This document shows positions 1 to 8,412 of a stretch of 64,000 nt of DNA, piece after piece (the stretch's first letter is position 1; each line of letters starts with the position of its first letter). This DNA is from JAYRSJ01 sp041920215 (GTDB taxonomy: Bacteria; Pseudomonadota; Gammaproteobacteria; Burkholderiales; Burkholderiaceae_C): contig JAYRSJ010000004.1 of the NCBI GenBank assembly GCA_041920215.1, forward strand, positions 124,001 to 188,000. The letters run 5' to 3'. Below the pieces are notes generated by a model. That model did not search any database and was not told the DNA's origin. It was given only the letters and a program-made list of their open reading frames with translations. Position numbers and translations under genes: made by a program.

Positions 1-276
1 GTGGGCGCGCTGCAGCAGCGCGTCGCCCAGGGCCAGCAGGCCCGCGGCAATCGCCTCCAGCAGCGCCGCGCGCCGCTCGGGCGCCAGCTGGCGCAAGGTG
101 TCGAAAGCCGCGTCGGCGAGGCGGCAGGCGGCGTCCACATCGGCCGCGTCGCCGCCGCCGAAGACCGGCTCCAGCCAGCCCTCCTGCTGCGGGCTCCAGG
201 CGCGCAGACTGCCGGAGCGGCCCATGCGCTCCGCGCCGCCGATCAGCTGCGCACCGGTGATCACTGCGTCGCTCAT
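1..276 (-). CDS. Aldehyde dehydrogenase, alpha-ketoglutarate-semialdehyde dehydrogenase type (N-terminal part)
   Basis: The first 92 codons of a minus-strand gene that runs off the left edge. The start (MSDAVITGAQLIGG) lies 2 bp after the stop of the TRAP binding-protein gene, so it is the distal gene of that operon. The segment with VFGGGDAADVDAACRLA is typical of the N-terminus of NADP-dependent 2,5-dioxovalerate (alpha-ketoglutarate semialdehyde) dehydrogenases, which finish pentonate, glucarate and hydroxyproline breakdown by making 2-oxoglutarate. The catalytic Cys and Glu lie outside the window, so the call rests on the N-terminus and on the DapA-family lyase in the same operon. Confidence 0.75.
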   Translation of the reverse strand, partial: MSDAVITGAQLIGGAERMGRSGSLRAWSPQQEGWLEPVFGGGDAADVDAACRLADAAFDTLRQLAPERRAALLEAIAAGLLALGDALLQRAH

Positions 277-278
277 GT

Positions 279-1268
279 TCAGAAGCCGGCGCCGATCTTG
301 CGCAGCTGCGCGATCTGCGGCGCCTTGGCCAGCCACTGCGCATCGAAGCCCTTGATCAGCGGCGCGATGTCCAGGCCCGGCTCGGTCCTGATCGCGAACG
401 GCAGGGCCTTGAACTTCTCGATCAGGCCCAGCTCGGTGGTGACGATGTCCTTGATCTGGGCGTCCAGGCTCTGACGCACGAGGCCGCGGATCAGCTCCTT
501 GTCCTTGGCGTCCAAGCCCTGCCAGACCCGGCCCGAGACCAGGGGCGCGAAGGGCATGAACAGCGCATTCATCTGCAGCATGGCCTTGGCCACCTTGTCG
601 AAGCGCTGGTTCCAGGAGAACTCGATATCGGCCTCCAGGCCGTCGACCTGGCCGTTGGCCATCGCGTCGAAGACCTGCGGCGTCGGGATCGGCGTCGGCG
701 CGGCGCCGAGCTGCTGGTAGAAATCGCGGTAGACCGGAGTCGGGTTGATGCGCAGCTTCATGCCCCTGAGATCCTTGGCGCTGACAATCTCCTTGGTGGA
801 GAACACCACGCGCATGCCGGTGATGCCCCAGCCCAGGCCGATCGTGCCGGTCTCGCGCGGCAGCACCTCCAGCAGTTTCAGCGCGGCCTCGTGGCGCACC
901 AGCTTGGCCACATCGGTGGTCGAGCGCACCAGATAGGGCGCATTGATCGCCGCGACGCTGGCGACCCTCGAGCCCAGCTCGGCGGCCTGTATCCAGCCCA
1001 TGTCCAGCGCGCCGGTCTGCAGCTGCTGCATCATCGCCGCCTCGTTGCCCAGCTGTCCGGAGTGGAAGACGGTGGCGCTGAGGCGGCCGTTCGTTGCCTT
1101 CTTCAGCGCCTCGCCGAAGGCCAGCGCGGCGCGGTTCCAGGAATGGCCGGCCGGCGTGATCAGGCCGATGCGCAGATCACGGGCCTGGGCACGGGCCTGG
1201 CCGATGAAGGCGGGGGCGGCCAGCGCGACGGCGGCCTGGACGAGGTGACGACGGTTCAGCTGAGTCAT
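279..1268 (-). CDS. TRAP transporter substrate-binding protein, DctP family
   Basis: A 329-residue periplasmic binding protein. The N-terminus carries an export signal with an RR pair (NRRHLVQAAVALAAP) and a cleavage-like ARA|QARDL site. The mature part has the DctP-family fold signs: GHSWNRAALAFGEALKKAT near the start and MKLRINPTPVYRDF, where the family's conserved ligand-carboxylate Arg sits. It captures a carboxylate-type solute and hands it to the DctQ/DctM pair encoded just upstream. The order dctQ-dctM-dctP with a dehydrogenase behind it suggests uptake of the acid this operon degrades; the ligand cannot be read from sequence. Confidence 0.9.
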   Translation of the reverse strand: MTQLNRRHLVQAAVALAAPAFIGQARAQARDLRIGLITPAGHSWNRAALAFGEALKKATNGRLSATVFHSGQLGNEAAMMQQLQTGALDMGWIQAAELGSRVASVAAINAPYLVRSTTDVAKLVRHEAALKLLEVLPRETGTIGLGWGITGMRVVFSTKEIVSAKDLRGMKLRINPTPVYRDFYQQLGAAPTPIPTPQVFDAMANGQVDGLEADIEFSWNQRFDKVAKAMLQMNALFMPFAPLVSGRVWQGLDAKDKELIRGLVRQSLDAQIKDIVTTELGLIEKFKALPFAIRTEPGLDIAPLIKGFDAQWLAKAPQIAQLRKIGAGF

Positions 1269-1287
1269 GGGGTGAGCCTTTCGAGGT

Positions 1288-2553
1288 TTAGTTCAGCAGG
1301 GCGAGGGACAGGCTGGGGAAGAGCGAGAGCAGCAGCAGCGCGAGACAGGAGACGAGGAAGAAGGGCAAGGTGACCAGGAACATCTTTCCCGGCTTGGCCC
1401 CGGTGACGGCGGCAGCCACGAAGAAGCTCAGGCCCACCGGCGGCGACATCAGGCCCAGCACCAGGTTCACGACGACGACGACACCGAAATGGCGCGGGTC
1501 TATGCCATAGACCTCGGTGGCGATGGGCAGCAGGATGGGCACGGTCATGATCAGGCCGGGAATGCCATCGATCACCGTGCCGATCAGCAGCAGGATCAGA
1601 TTGACCAGCAGCAAAAAGCTGATCGGGTCCTTGGCCACCGACTGGATCCAGCCGGCCGCCGCCTGCGGCACACGGCCATAGATCAGCAGCCAGGAGAACA
1701 CCGCGGCGGCGGCCACCAGGAAGAGCACGATGGCCGCATACACGGCGGCGCGCAGCAGCACCTGGGGCAGCATGGCCCAGCGGAATTCGCGCGTCACATA
1801 GCGGCCCACCAGGGCCGAGACCAGGGCGCCGACCGCGGCCGACTCGGTGGGGTTGGCCAGGCCGGCCAGGATGGAGCCGACGATGACGATGGGGATCAGC
1901 AGCGTGGGCGAGGCCCTCAGCACGGTGCGGGACCGCTGGGCCAGCGTACGCCGCTCGCTGCGCGGATAGCGGTGGACCAGGCCCAGGCCGGCGATCAGCA
2001 CGAAGAACAGGGCCGTCAGCAGCAGGCCCGGCAGCAGGCCGGCCATCAGCATATCGCCCACCGCGACCTGGGCCAGCACGCTGTAGACCACGAACATCAC
2101 CGAGGGCGGGATGATGGGGCCCAGCATGCCGCCGTAGACGGTGATGCCGGCGGCGAAGGTCTTGTCGTAGCCCTGCCTCTCCATCTCCGGCACCATGATC
2201 TTGGCCATGATCGCGACCTGGGCGGTGGCCGAGCCGATGATGGAGGCCAGCATCATATTGGCCAGGATGTTGACGTAGGCCAGACCGCCGCGCACCGCGC
2301 CGACAAAGCCCATGGCCAGCTCGACCAGGCGGCGGGTGATGCCGCCGCTGCTCATGATCTCGCCGATCAGGATGAACAGCGGGATCGCAATCAGGCCGTA
2401 GCTGTCGACCCCGCCGAACAGCTGGCTGGGGAAGGACTGCAGCAGCACGGTGCTGCCGCTGCTGTAGATATAGGCGATGCCGGCCAGGCACAGGCAGACG
2501 CCGATCGGCACGCCCAGCAGCATCACAAGGAGGAAGAAGGCGCCGGTCAGCAT
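1288..2553 (-). CDS. TRAP transporter large permease, DctM family
   Basis: A 421-residue, very hydrophobic inner-membrane protein with about 12 membrane segments, the usual DctM length. Family features include PIGVCLCLAG near the N-terminus, SYGLIAIPLFILIGEIM, and the paired GGMLGPIIPPS and MSPPVGLSFF re-entrant motifs that belong to the ion-driven transport core. Its start codon is separated from the stop of the dctQ-like gene by a single base, which indicates translational coupling. It ends 19 bp before the binding-protein start. Confidence 0.93.
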   Translation of the reverse strand: MLTGAFFLLVMLLGVPIGVCLCLAGIAYIYSSGSTVLLQSFPSQLFGGVDSYGLIAIPLFILIGEIMSSGGITRRLVELAMGFVGAVRGGLAYVNILANMMLASIIGSATAQVAIMAKIMVPEMERQGYDKTFAAGITVYGGMLGPIIPPSVMFVVYSVLAQVAVGDMLMAGLLPGLLLTALFFVLIAGLGLVHRYPRSERRTLAQRSRTVLRASPTLLIPIVIVGSILAGLANPTESAAVGALVSALVGRYVTREFRWAMLPQVLLRAAVYAAIVLFLVAAAAVFSWLLIYGRVPQAAAGWIQSVAKDPISFLLLVNLILLLIGTVIDGIPGLIMTVPILLPIATEVYGIDPRHFGVVVVVNLVLGLMSPPVGLSFFVAAAVTGAKPGKMFLVTLPFFLVSCLALLLLSLFPSLSLALLN

Positions 2554-2554
2554 C

Positions 2555-3175
2555 TCAGTTCACCGTTTCTTCGGCGCTGTGAAGCTCGAAGCCCCGCACC
2601 TCGTCGCGCGGCTGCAGGCCCAGCTCCTCGACCAGATTGGCCGCCGCATGCACGCTGAAGCACAGGGCGAACAGGGGCAGGATGGACTGGACCAGCCAGG
2701 TGGGCCAGTTCAGGGTCTGGGTGCGCTCGGTATAGAGGAAGTTGAAGCTGTCGGCCGCGTAGGCCCGGGCGTCGAAGCCGTAGCGCGCGATGCCCAGCGG
2801 GTCCATCCAAACCCAGCACATCGCGAGCAGGGCCAGGCCGAAGCCCAGCACGCCCGCCGCGGCCAGCGCCTTGACACGGCGGGCCGGGCGCTCGGCGAGC
2901 CGCTCGGTCAGCAGCGTCACCGCGAAGTCCAGGCGCAGCCGCGTCATCGCCGAGGCGCCAACGAAACACAGCCATACCACGGTGTAGACCGCCGCCTCGT
3001 CCACCCAGTACAGCGGCATGCCGCTGTAGCGGGTGATCACATTGAGCAGGATCAGCAGCGCGAGCCCGCCCATCAGCGCCATCAGGGCCAGGCGCTCGAT
3101 ACGCAGGATCGCCGCGGAGGCCCGCTGCAGCCAGCGGGCCCAGCGGTGTCGCTGCGCTGCAGCGGCGGCGCTCAT
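2555..3175 (-). CDS. TRAP transporter small permease, DctQ family
   Basis: A 206-residue inner-membrane protein with four hydrophobic segments: LALMALMGGLALLILLNV, AAVYTVVWLCFVGASAM, AAAGVLGFGLALLAM and the stretch around LVQSILPLFALCFSV. This matches the four-helix DctQ subunit that scaffolds DctM. It starts 4 bp after the DapA-family gene's stop. An arginine-rich segment at about residues 90-105 is probably cytoplasmic. Confidence 0.85.
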   Translation of the reverse strand: MSAAAAAQRHRWARWLQRASAAILRIERLALMALMGGLALLILLNVITRYSGMPLYWVDEAAVYTVVWLCFVGASAMTRLRLDFAVTLLTERLAERPARRVKALAAAGVLGFGLALLAMCWVWMDPLGIARYGFDARAYAADSFNFLYTERTQTLNWPTWLVQSILPLFALCFSVHAAANLVEELGLQPRDEVRGFELHSAEETVN

Positions 3176-3179
3176 CGCG

Positions 3180-4094
3180 TCAGGCCACCGAGCGGTACTG
3201 GGCGGGGCGGGTGGCCAGGGCCTGCCGGACCACCGCGGTGACGAACTCGCGCTCGGCGCCTATCAGCGGCAGGCGGGGCTTGCGCATGTGTTCGCTGCCC
3301 ACGCCGGCCAGCACATCGATCAGCTTCAGGTTCTGCACCAGCTTGTTGGACACGTCCAGATGCAGCATCGGCGTCATCCACCGGTAGAGCGTCAGCGCCT
3401 CGTCCCACTGGCCGGCCTTCATCAGCTCGAACAGCGCGACCGTCTCGCGCGGGAAGGCGCAGCCCACACCGGCCAGCAGGCCATCGCAGCCCAGGGCCAG
3501 GGCCTCGTAGGCCAGATCGTCGACGCCGCAGAAGAGCTGGTAGCGGTCGCCGACGGTGTTGCGCAGATCGGTGATGCGACGGATGTCGCCGCTGCTTTCC
3601 TTGATCGCCGCGATCCATTTGCAGTCGGCCAGCTCCTGCATGTGCTCTGGCTTCAGGTCCACCCGGTAGGCCACCGGGTTGTTGTAGACCATGATGGGCT
3701 GCTGCGCGGCCTCGGCCATCGTGCGCACATTCAGCATGGCCTCGCGGGCATCGGCCACATAGATCACCGAGGGCATCACCATGAAGCCGGCCACGCCGGC
3801 CTTGTTGCAGGCCTCGATATAGCGCAGCGCCTCGCGGGTGCTGGTCTCGGAGACATTGGCCAGCACCGGGATGCGGCCGTCGGCGGCCTGCAGCGCAATG
3901 CGCGCCACCTCGACCTTCTCCTCCAGCGTCAGTGTGCTGGCCTCGCCCAGCGAGCCGCAGGTGACGAGGCCATGGATGCCGTTGCGGATCTGGAAGTCGA
4001 TATGGCGGGCCGTGCCTTCGGCGTCTATCGATTCGTCGGCGTGGAACTTGGTGGTGACGGCCGGAAAGATGCCGGTCCAGCGGGTTTGGCTCAT
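3180..4094 (-). CDS. DapA/NAL-superfamily lyase or dehydratase-deaminase, first gene of the TRAP operon
   Basis: A 304-residue TIM-barrel enzyme of the dihydrodipicolinate-synthase / N-acetylneuraminate-lyase superfamily. Visible signs are VTCGSLGEASTLTLEEK (substrate-carboxylate loop), the VYNNP Tyr motif and AAIKESSGD with the Schiff-base Lys. I chose ATG at 4094 because AGGAGC precedes it and it gives the family length; an upstream in-frame extension to 4277 looks non-coding. With a semialdehyde dehydrogenase in the operon, two roles fit: 5-keto-4-deoxyglucarate dehydratase, or a deaminase of the hydroxyproline route. Its sequence does not look like the KdgD proteins I recall, so the substrate is left open. 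Confidence 0.8.
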   Translation of the reverse strand: MSQTRWTGIFPAVTTKFHADESIDAEGTARHIDFQIRNGIHGLVTCGSLGEASTLTLEEKVEVARIALQAADGRIPVLANVSETSTREALRYIEACNKAGVAGFMVMPSVIYVADAREAMLNVRTMAEAAQQPIMVYNNPVAYRVDLKPEHMQELADCKWIAAIKESSGDIRRITDLRNTVGDRYQLFCGVDDLAYEALALGCDGLLAGVGCAFPRETVALFELMKAGQWDEALTLYRWMTPMLHLDVSNKLVQNLKLIDVLAGVGSEHMRKPRLPLIGAEREFVTAVVRQALATRPAQYRSVA

Positions 4095-4140
4095 GCCTTG
4101 CTCCTGAGGGTTTGCGGTGGATGTTCTTTGCTTGTCCTGC

Positions 4141-4185
4141 ATAAATATATTAACGGCATTTTTGCAGAACATCAGAACAAACCCG
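4141..4185 (-). promoter_or_regulatory. AT-rich promoter/operator region of the TRAP operon
   Basis: About 50-95 bp upstream of the lyase start lies the only AT-rich island here. On the minus strand it contains TTAATATATTTA (possible -10) and a small inverted repeat GCA-N4-TGC at 4156-4165. No convincing -35 box was found. An operator for a catabolite-responsive regulator is plausible, but no regulator gene is adjacent inside the window. Confidence 0.3.
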
Positions 4186-4224
4186 CATCCGGCCCGGCTG
4201 GGGTGAGGGGCGCACAAAGCAGAA

Positions 4225-4257
4225 CGCCCCGGCTTCCGCAGGGCGGCAACCGGGGCG
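4225..4257 (-). terminator. Putative intrinsic terminator of topB
   Basis: CGCCCCGG and CCGGGGCG form a perfect 8-bp stem with a 17-nt loop, 36 bp beyond the topoisomerase stop. On the minus strand it is followed by the T-containing tail TTCTGCTTTG, a weak but plausible intrinsic terminator. Confidence 0.5.
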
Positions 4258-4293
4258 AACAGGTCGGTCAGCGGCACGCCGGCCGCGCGGCGA

Positions 4294-6915
4294 TCAGGTC
4301 TTGGCCGCGCTCTTGCGGGCGGCCCCCTTCTTGGCGGCCGGCGCCTTGGCGGCGCGCGGCTCGAACTCGAACATCACCTTGCCCTCCTTCTTGTCATAGG
4401 CCAGGAAGGCCTTGAACTTGCGGCGGGTCTTGTTGGAGACGAAGTTCTCCAGCAGCTCGGTCTTGCCCTCGGCCAGCAGCTTGCGCATCTGCTCGGCCTC
4501 GATGGGCTGCTGCAGGATGATCTTGCCGCTCTTGAAGTCGCAGGTGACGGCAGCGCCGACGGCATGCTCGCAGACATAGTTGGAACCATGGTCGTAGACA
4601 TGGCCCTGGCACTTGGGGCAGCTACCCAGCGAGGGCTGGCCGCTGAAGTCCACCGGCTCACCGGACTCGGCAGCCTTCTTGGCGTCCTCGCCGAAGTCGA
4701 ACTCCAGCTTCCAGTTGGCGATCTCCTCGTCGTAGACCAGGGCCAGCTCGGCGGTGAAGGGCCAGCCGGCCTTGGAGCGGAAACCCTCCAGTGGGCCGAT
4801 CTTCTTGTCCCGCAGGAACTGCTCCACCTCGTGCAGCTCGAAACTGCGGCCACCCGGGATCTTGCCGATCGAAAAGCCGCAGCCTTCGCCCTCTCCCGAC
4901 TTCCCGTTGCAGCTGAAGCGGCGGTAGTTCTCCTTCACCACGCCACCGCATTTGGGGCAGGGGGTCTTGAGCGTCGCGTAGTCGCCGGGGATGGTGTCGC
5001 GGTCGTATTCCTTGGCCTTCTGGACCACCTTCTCGGTCATCGCGGCGATCTCGGCCATGAAGGCGTCGCGGTTGAGGCGGCCCTTCTCCATCTCGGCCAG
5101 CTTGAACTCCCAGTCGCCGGTCAGCTCGGGGCGGGTCAGCTCCTGCACATCCAGGCCGCGCAGCAGCGTCATCAGCTGGAAGGCCTTGGCGGTGGGGATC
5201 AGCTCGCGACCCTCGCGCAGCATGTACTTCTCGGTCAGCAGGCCTTCGATGGTCGCGGCGCGCGTGGCCGGCGTGCCCAGGCCCTTCTCGGCCATGGCCT
5301 CGCGCAGCTCGTCATCGTCGATCAGCTTGCCCGCGCCTTCCATCGCCGACAGCAGCGTCGCTTCGGTGTAGCGGGCCGGCGGCTTGGTCTGCAGGGCCTT
5401 GATGTCGGCGCTCTCGGTGCGCACCTGCTCGCCCGGAGCCACCGGCACCAGCATGGCCCCGCTGGTGCCCGGCTCGGCGTTCTCGTCCTGCGCTTCCTTG
5501 CCGTAGACGGCCTGCCAGCCCGGCTTCACCAGCACCTTGCCATTGGTCTGGAACTTGTACTCCTGACCGGCGGCCGTCACCGTCGAGATGCGCGTCGTGA
5601 CCTGGAACTCGGCCGGCGGGAAGAACACCGCCAGGAAGCGCTTGACCACCATATCGTAGAGCTTGGCCTCGGCCTCGGTCAGGCTGCGCGGCGCCTGCAA
5701 GGTCGGGATGATGGCGAAGTGGTCCGATACCTTGGCGTTGTCGAAGACCTTCTTGGTCGGCTTGATATAGCCCTGGTTCAGGGCCACGCGCGCATGCTGG
5801 GCCAGGGCCTGCAGCGGACCCGGCAGGTCTTCCGAGGCAATCATCTCGGCCGTCTGCTTGGCCACGCCCAGATAGTCCTCGGGCAGATAGCGCGAGTCGG
5901 TACGCGGGTAGGTCAGCACCTTGTGCTTCTCGTACAGCGCCTGGGCCAGCGAGAGCGTGGTCTTGGCCGAGAAGCCGAAGCGCGAGTTGGCCTCGCGCTG
6001 CAAGGTGGTCAGGTCGTAGAGCCCCGGACTGGCCTGGCTGCTGGGCTTGCTCTCCTCGGTCACCGTGGCCGGCTGGCCCTGCACCGCGGCGGCAATGGCC
6101 TGGGCCTCGGCCAGCGTCCACAGCCGGTCGGCGCGCTTCTCGGCGTCGTCGGCGTCCTTCTTCCACCTGGGGTCGAACCACTTGCCCTCGTACTGCCCGG
6201 CCTGGGCGTCGAAGCTGCCGCGCACCTCCCAGTAGTCGCGGTAGACATGCTTGCGAATCTTTTCCTCACGCTCGACGACGATAGAGAGCGTGGGCGTCTG
6301 CACGCGGCCGACCGTGGTCAGGAAGAAGCCGCCGTCGCGCGAGTTGAAGGCCGTCATCGCGCGCGTGCCGTTGATGCCCACCAGCCAGTCGGCCTCGCTG
6401 CGGCAGCGCGCCGCATCGGCCAGCGGCAGCATCTGGGCATCGCTGCGCAGCTTGTCGAAGCCCTCGCGGATGGCCTGCGGCGTCATGCTCTGCAGCCACA
6501 GGCGCTGCACCGGCTTCGTGATCGCGGCCTTGGCCGTGCCGGCGTACTGCACGATCAGGCGGAAGATCAGCTCACCCTCGCGGCCCGCGTCGCAGGCATT
6601 GATCAGGCTGGTGACGTCCTTGCGGCGGATCAGCTTGACCAGGGCATTGAGCCGGCCCTTGCTCTTGTCGATCGGGTTCAAGTCGAAGTGCGGCGGGATC
6701 ACTGGCAGATTGGCGAAGCTCCACTTGCCGCGCTTGACGTCGAATTCCTCCGGCGCCTTGATCTCGACCAGATGGCCGACGGCCGAGCTGACGACATAGT
6801 GCTCGTTCTCGAAATACTCGTCGTGCTTGTCGAACTTGCCCGACTGGGGCGTCAGGGCCCGCACGATGTCCTGGGCCACGCTGGGCTTCTCGGCAATGAT
6901 CAGTGACTTGCTCAT
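4294..6915 (-). CDS. topB: DNA topoisomerase III
   Basis: An 873-residue type IA topoisomerase, which relaxes and decatenates DNA by single-strand passage. The N-terminal TOPRIM domain shows SLIIAEKPSVAQDI and NACDAGREGELIF (Mg-binding acidic residues). The active-site tyrosine lies in LTYPRTDSRYLP. The C-terminal part has two Cys-rich repeats, CPKCGGVVKENYRRFSC and CPKCQGHVYDHGSNYVC, and ends in a Lys/Ala-rich tail (AKAPAAKKGAARK) likely to bind DNA. The ATG at 6915 (MSKSLIIAEKPS) is the family start; upstream in-frame codons are discounted. It is longer than E. coli TopB because of the C-terminal repeats, as is common in betaproteobacteria. Divergent from the SET gene. Confidence 0.96.
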   Translation of the reverse strand: MSKSLIIAEKPSVAQDIVRALTPQSGKFDKHDEYFENEHYVVSSAVGHLVEIKAPEEFDVKRGKWSFANLPVIPPHFDLNPIDKSKGRLNALVKLIRRKDVTSLINACDAGREGELIFRLIVQYAGTAKAAITKPVQRLWLQSMTPQAIREGFDKLRSDAQMLPLADAARCRSEADWLVGINGTRAMTAFNSRDGGFFLTTVGRVQTPTLSIVVEREEKIRKHVYRDYWEVRGSFDAQAGQYEGKWFDPRWKKDADDAEKRADRLWTLAEAQAIAAAVQGQPATVTEESKPSSQASPGLYDLTTLQREANSRFGFSAKTTLSLAQALYEKHKVLTYPRTDSRYLPEDYLGVAKQTAEMIASEDLPGPLQALAQHARVALNQGYIKPTKKVFDNAKVSDHFAIIPTLQAPRSLTEAEAKLYDMVVKRFLAVFFPPAEFQVTTRISTVTAAGQEYKFQTNGKVLVKPGWQAVYGKEAQDENAEPGTSGAMLVPVAPGEQVRTESADIKALQTKPPARYTEATLLSAMEGAGKLIDDDELREAMAEKGLGTPATRAATIEGLLTEKYMLREGRELIPTAKAFQLMTLLRGLDVQELTRPELTGDWEFKLAEMEKGRLNRDAFMAEIAAMTEKVVQKAKEYDRDTIPGDYATLKTPCPKCGGVVKENYRRFSCNGKSGEGEGCGFSIGKIPGGRSFELHEVEQFLRDKKIGPLEGFRSKAGWPFTAELALVYDEEIANWKLEFDFGEDAKKAAESGEPVDFSGQPSLGSCPKCQGHVYDHGSNYVCEHAVGAAVTCDFKSGKIILQQPIEAEQMRKLLAEGKTELLENFVSNKTRRKFKAFLAYDKKEGKVMFEFEPRAAKAPAAKKGAARKSAAKT

Positions 6916-7029
6916 GGTTCTTTCTTTTGCGGCATCCGCCTGAATCGGGTTCAAGTGCTGCCTACAATCCGGCCTCGCGCGCACGCACGCACGCGCGCAC
7001 CCATGATTTCAATGTACCCAAGTCGAGAG

Positions 7030-7503
7030 ATGACGCAAGACAAGGCCAGCAAGCCCTCCGCCCGCCGTATCCAGGTGCGTCGCTCCGGTGTCCATGGCCG
7101 CGGCGTCTATGCGCTGGCCGAGATCGCGGCCGGCGCCACCGTCATCGAGTACACCGGCGAGCGCATAGACTGGGCCGAGGCCGAGCGCCGTCATCCCCAC
7201 GACCCCAGCCAGCCCAACCACACCTTCTACTTCCATCTGGAAACCGGCCAGGTGATCGACGCCTTGCACGGCGGCAATAGCGCGCGCTGGATCAACCACA
7301 GCTGCGAGCCCAACTGCGAGGCCGAGGAGGCCGACGGGCGCGTCTTCATCAAGGCCCTGCGCGACATCATGCCGGGCGAGGAACTGTTTTACGACTACGG
7401 CCTGGTGGTGGACGAACGCTACACCGCGGCGCTGAAAAAGAAGTTCGCCTGTCATTGCGGCAATCCGGACTGCCGTGGCACGATGCTTTCGCCCAAGAGA
7501 TAA
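7030..7503 (+). CDS. SET-domain protein (putative lysine methyltransferase)
   Basis: About 157 residues made almost wholly of a SET domain: RRSGVHGRGVYALAEIAAG (SAM-binding start), RWINHSCEPNCEA (pseudoknot motif NHSCxPN), GEELFYDYG (catalytic Tyr) and a post-SET cysteine cluster CHCGNPDCRGTM. Such proteins transfer methyl groups from S-adenosylmethionine to lysines; eukaryotic ones act on histones, and bacterial targets are mostly unknown. The start is uncertain: in-frame ATGs at 7003, 7012 and 7030 all lack a good ribosome site, and 7030 leaves the shortest pre-domain leader. It is divergent from topB and 7 bp upstream of birA. Confidence 0.85.
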   Translation: MTQDKASKPSARRIQVRRSGVHGRGVYALAEIAAGATVIEYTGERIDWAEAERRHPHDPSQPNHTFYFHLETGQVIDALHGGNSARWINHSCEPNCEAEEADGRVFIKALRDIMPGEELFYDYGLVVDERYTAALKKKFACHCGNPDCRGTMLSPKR

Positions 7504-7510
7504 GCAAGCC

Positions 7511-8362
7511 ATGGCCGAACATCAAAACTGGGGCGTCGAAGCCCTCTGGCAGGACCTGGATCAGCTGCTGCCTGGCATGAGCATCGAGGTGCTGGCGCGC
7601 TGCGAGTCGACCAACAGCGCCCTGGTCGAGCGGGTGCGGGGCGACAAGGGCCAGCGCTTCGAGCCCAGCCCCTACGGCCGGCGCGCCCACGATCTGCAGC
7701 CCTGTCTGCTGGTGGCCGAGCACCAGACCCAGGGCCGTGGCCGCATGGGCCGCAGCTGGCATGCCAGCCCGGGCGCCTCGCTGACCTTCTCGCTGTCCAT
7801 GCCTATGGTGCTCTCCGACTGGTCCGGCCTCTCGCTGGCGGTTGGCGAGACCCTGGCCGAGGCGCTGGAGCCCAGCGGCGCCGATGCTCCGCGCCTGCAG
7901 CTCAAATGGCCCAACGACCTCTGGCTGGACGAGCGCAAGCTGGGCGGCATCCTGATCGAGACGGTGCCGGCCGGCGAGCAGCGCATGGTGATTGTCGGCA
8001 TCGGCCTCAATATCAGCAGCCCGCCGGGCGGCAGCGCCGATGTGCCCTTCCAGACCGGCTATGCCAGCCTGGATGAGCTGCAGCCGGGCATCAGCGCCCC
8101 CGAGGCCCTGGCCCGCATCGCCCGGCCGCTGGTCGAAGCCCTGATCGCCTTCGGGCGCCACGGTTTTGCCACCCATGCGGCGCGTTATGCCCGGCGTGAC
8201 CTGCTGGCCGGCAGGCCGGTGACGGCCGGCGCGCTGGAAGGCGTGGCGCGCGGCGTCAACAGCCAGGGCGAACTACTGCTGGAGACGGCAGCCGGCCTGC
8301 AGACCGTGGTGGGCGGCGAGGTCAGCGTGCGCCTGGCCGCGCCACCTGGCGGCGGTCGTTGA
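7511..8362 (+). CDS. birA: Biotin--[acetyl-CoA-carboxylase] ligase
   Basis: A 283-residue biotin protein ligase that forms biotinyl-AMP and attaches biotin to carboxylase carrier domains. Motifs: CESTNSALVE, the biotinyl-AMP loop QGRGRMGRSWH at about residues 74-84, LKWPNDLWLDERKLGGILIE, and a C-terminal SH3-like cap. It lacks the N-terminal helix-turn-helix of E. coli BirA, so it is a monofunctional class I ligase that would not repress bio genes. ATG 7511 begins 7 bp after the SET stop. A 17-residue segment around GQRFEPSPYGRRAHD is an insertion relative to short BirA forms. Confidence 0.95.
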   Translation: MAEHQNWGVEALWQDLDQLLPGMSIEVLARCESTNSALVERVRGDKGQRFEPSPYGRRAHDLQPCLLVAEHQTQGRGRMGRSWHASPGASLTFSLSMPMVLSDWSGLSLAVGETLAEALEPSGADAPRLQLKWPNDLWLDERKLGGILIETVPAGEQRMVIVGIGLNISSPPGGSADVPFQTGYASLDELQPGISAPEALARIARPLVEALIAFGRHGFATHAARYARRDLLAGRPVTAGALEGVARGVNSQGELLLETAAGLQTVVGGEVSVRLAAPPGGGR

Positions 8363-8412
8363 ACGCTGCGCCGCCGCCCGAGCTCAACCGCTAGCCAGCC
8401 AAACCCCCATCC

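Noticed and set aside
6977..7002. GCAC tetranucleotide repeat before the SET gene as a phase-variation tract
   Set aside because: Only about three perfect units, too short to support slipped-strand switching.
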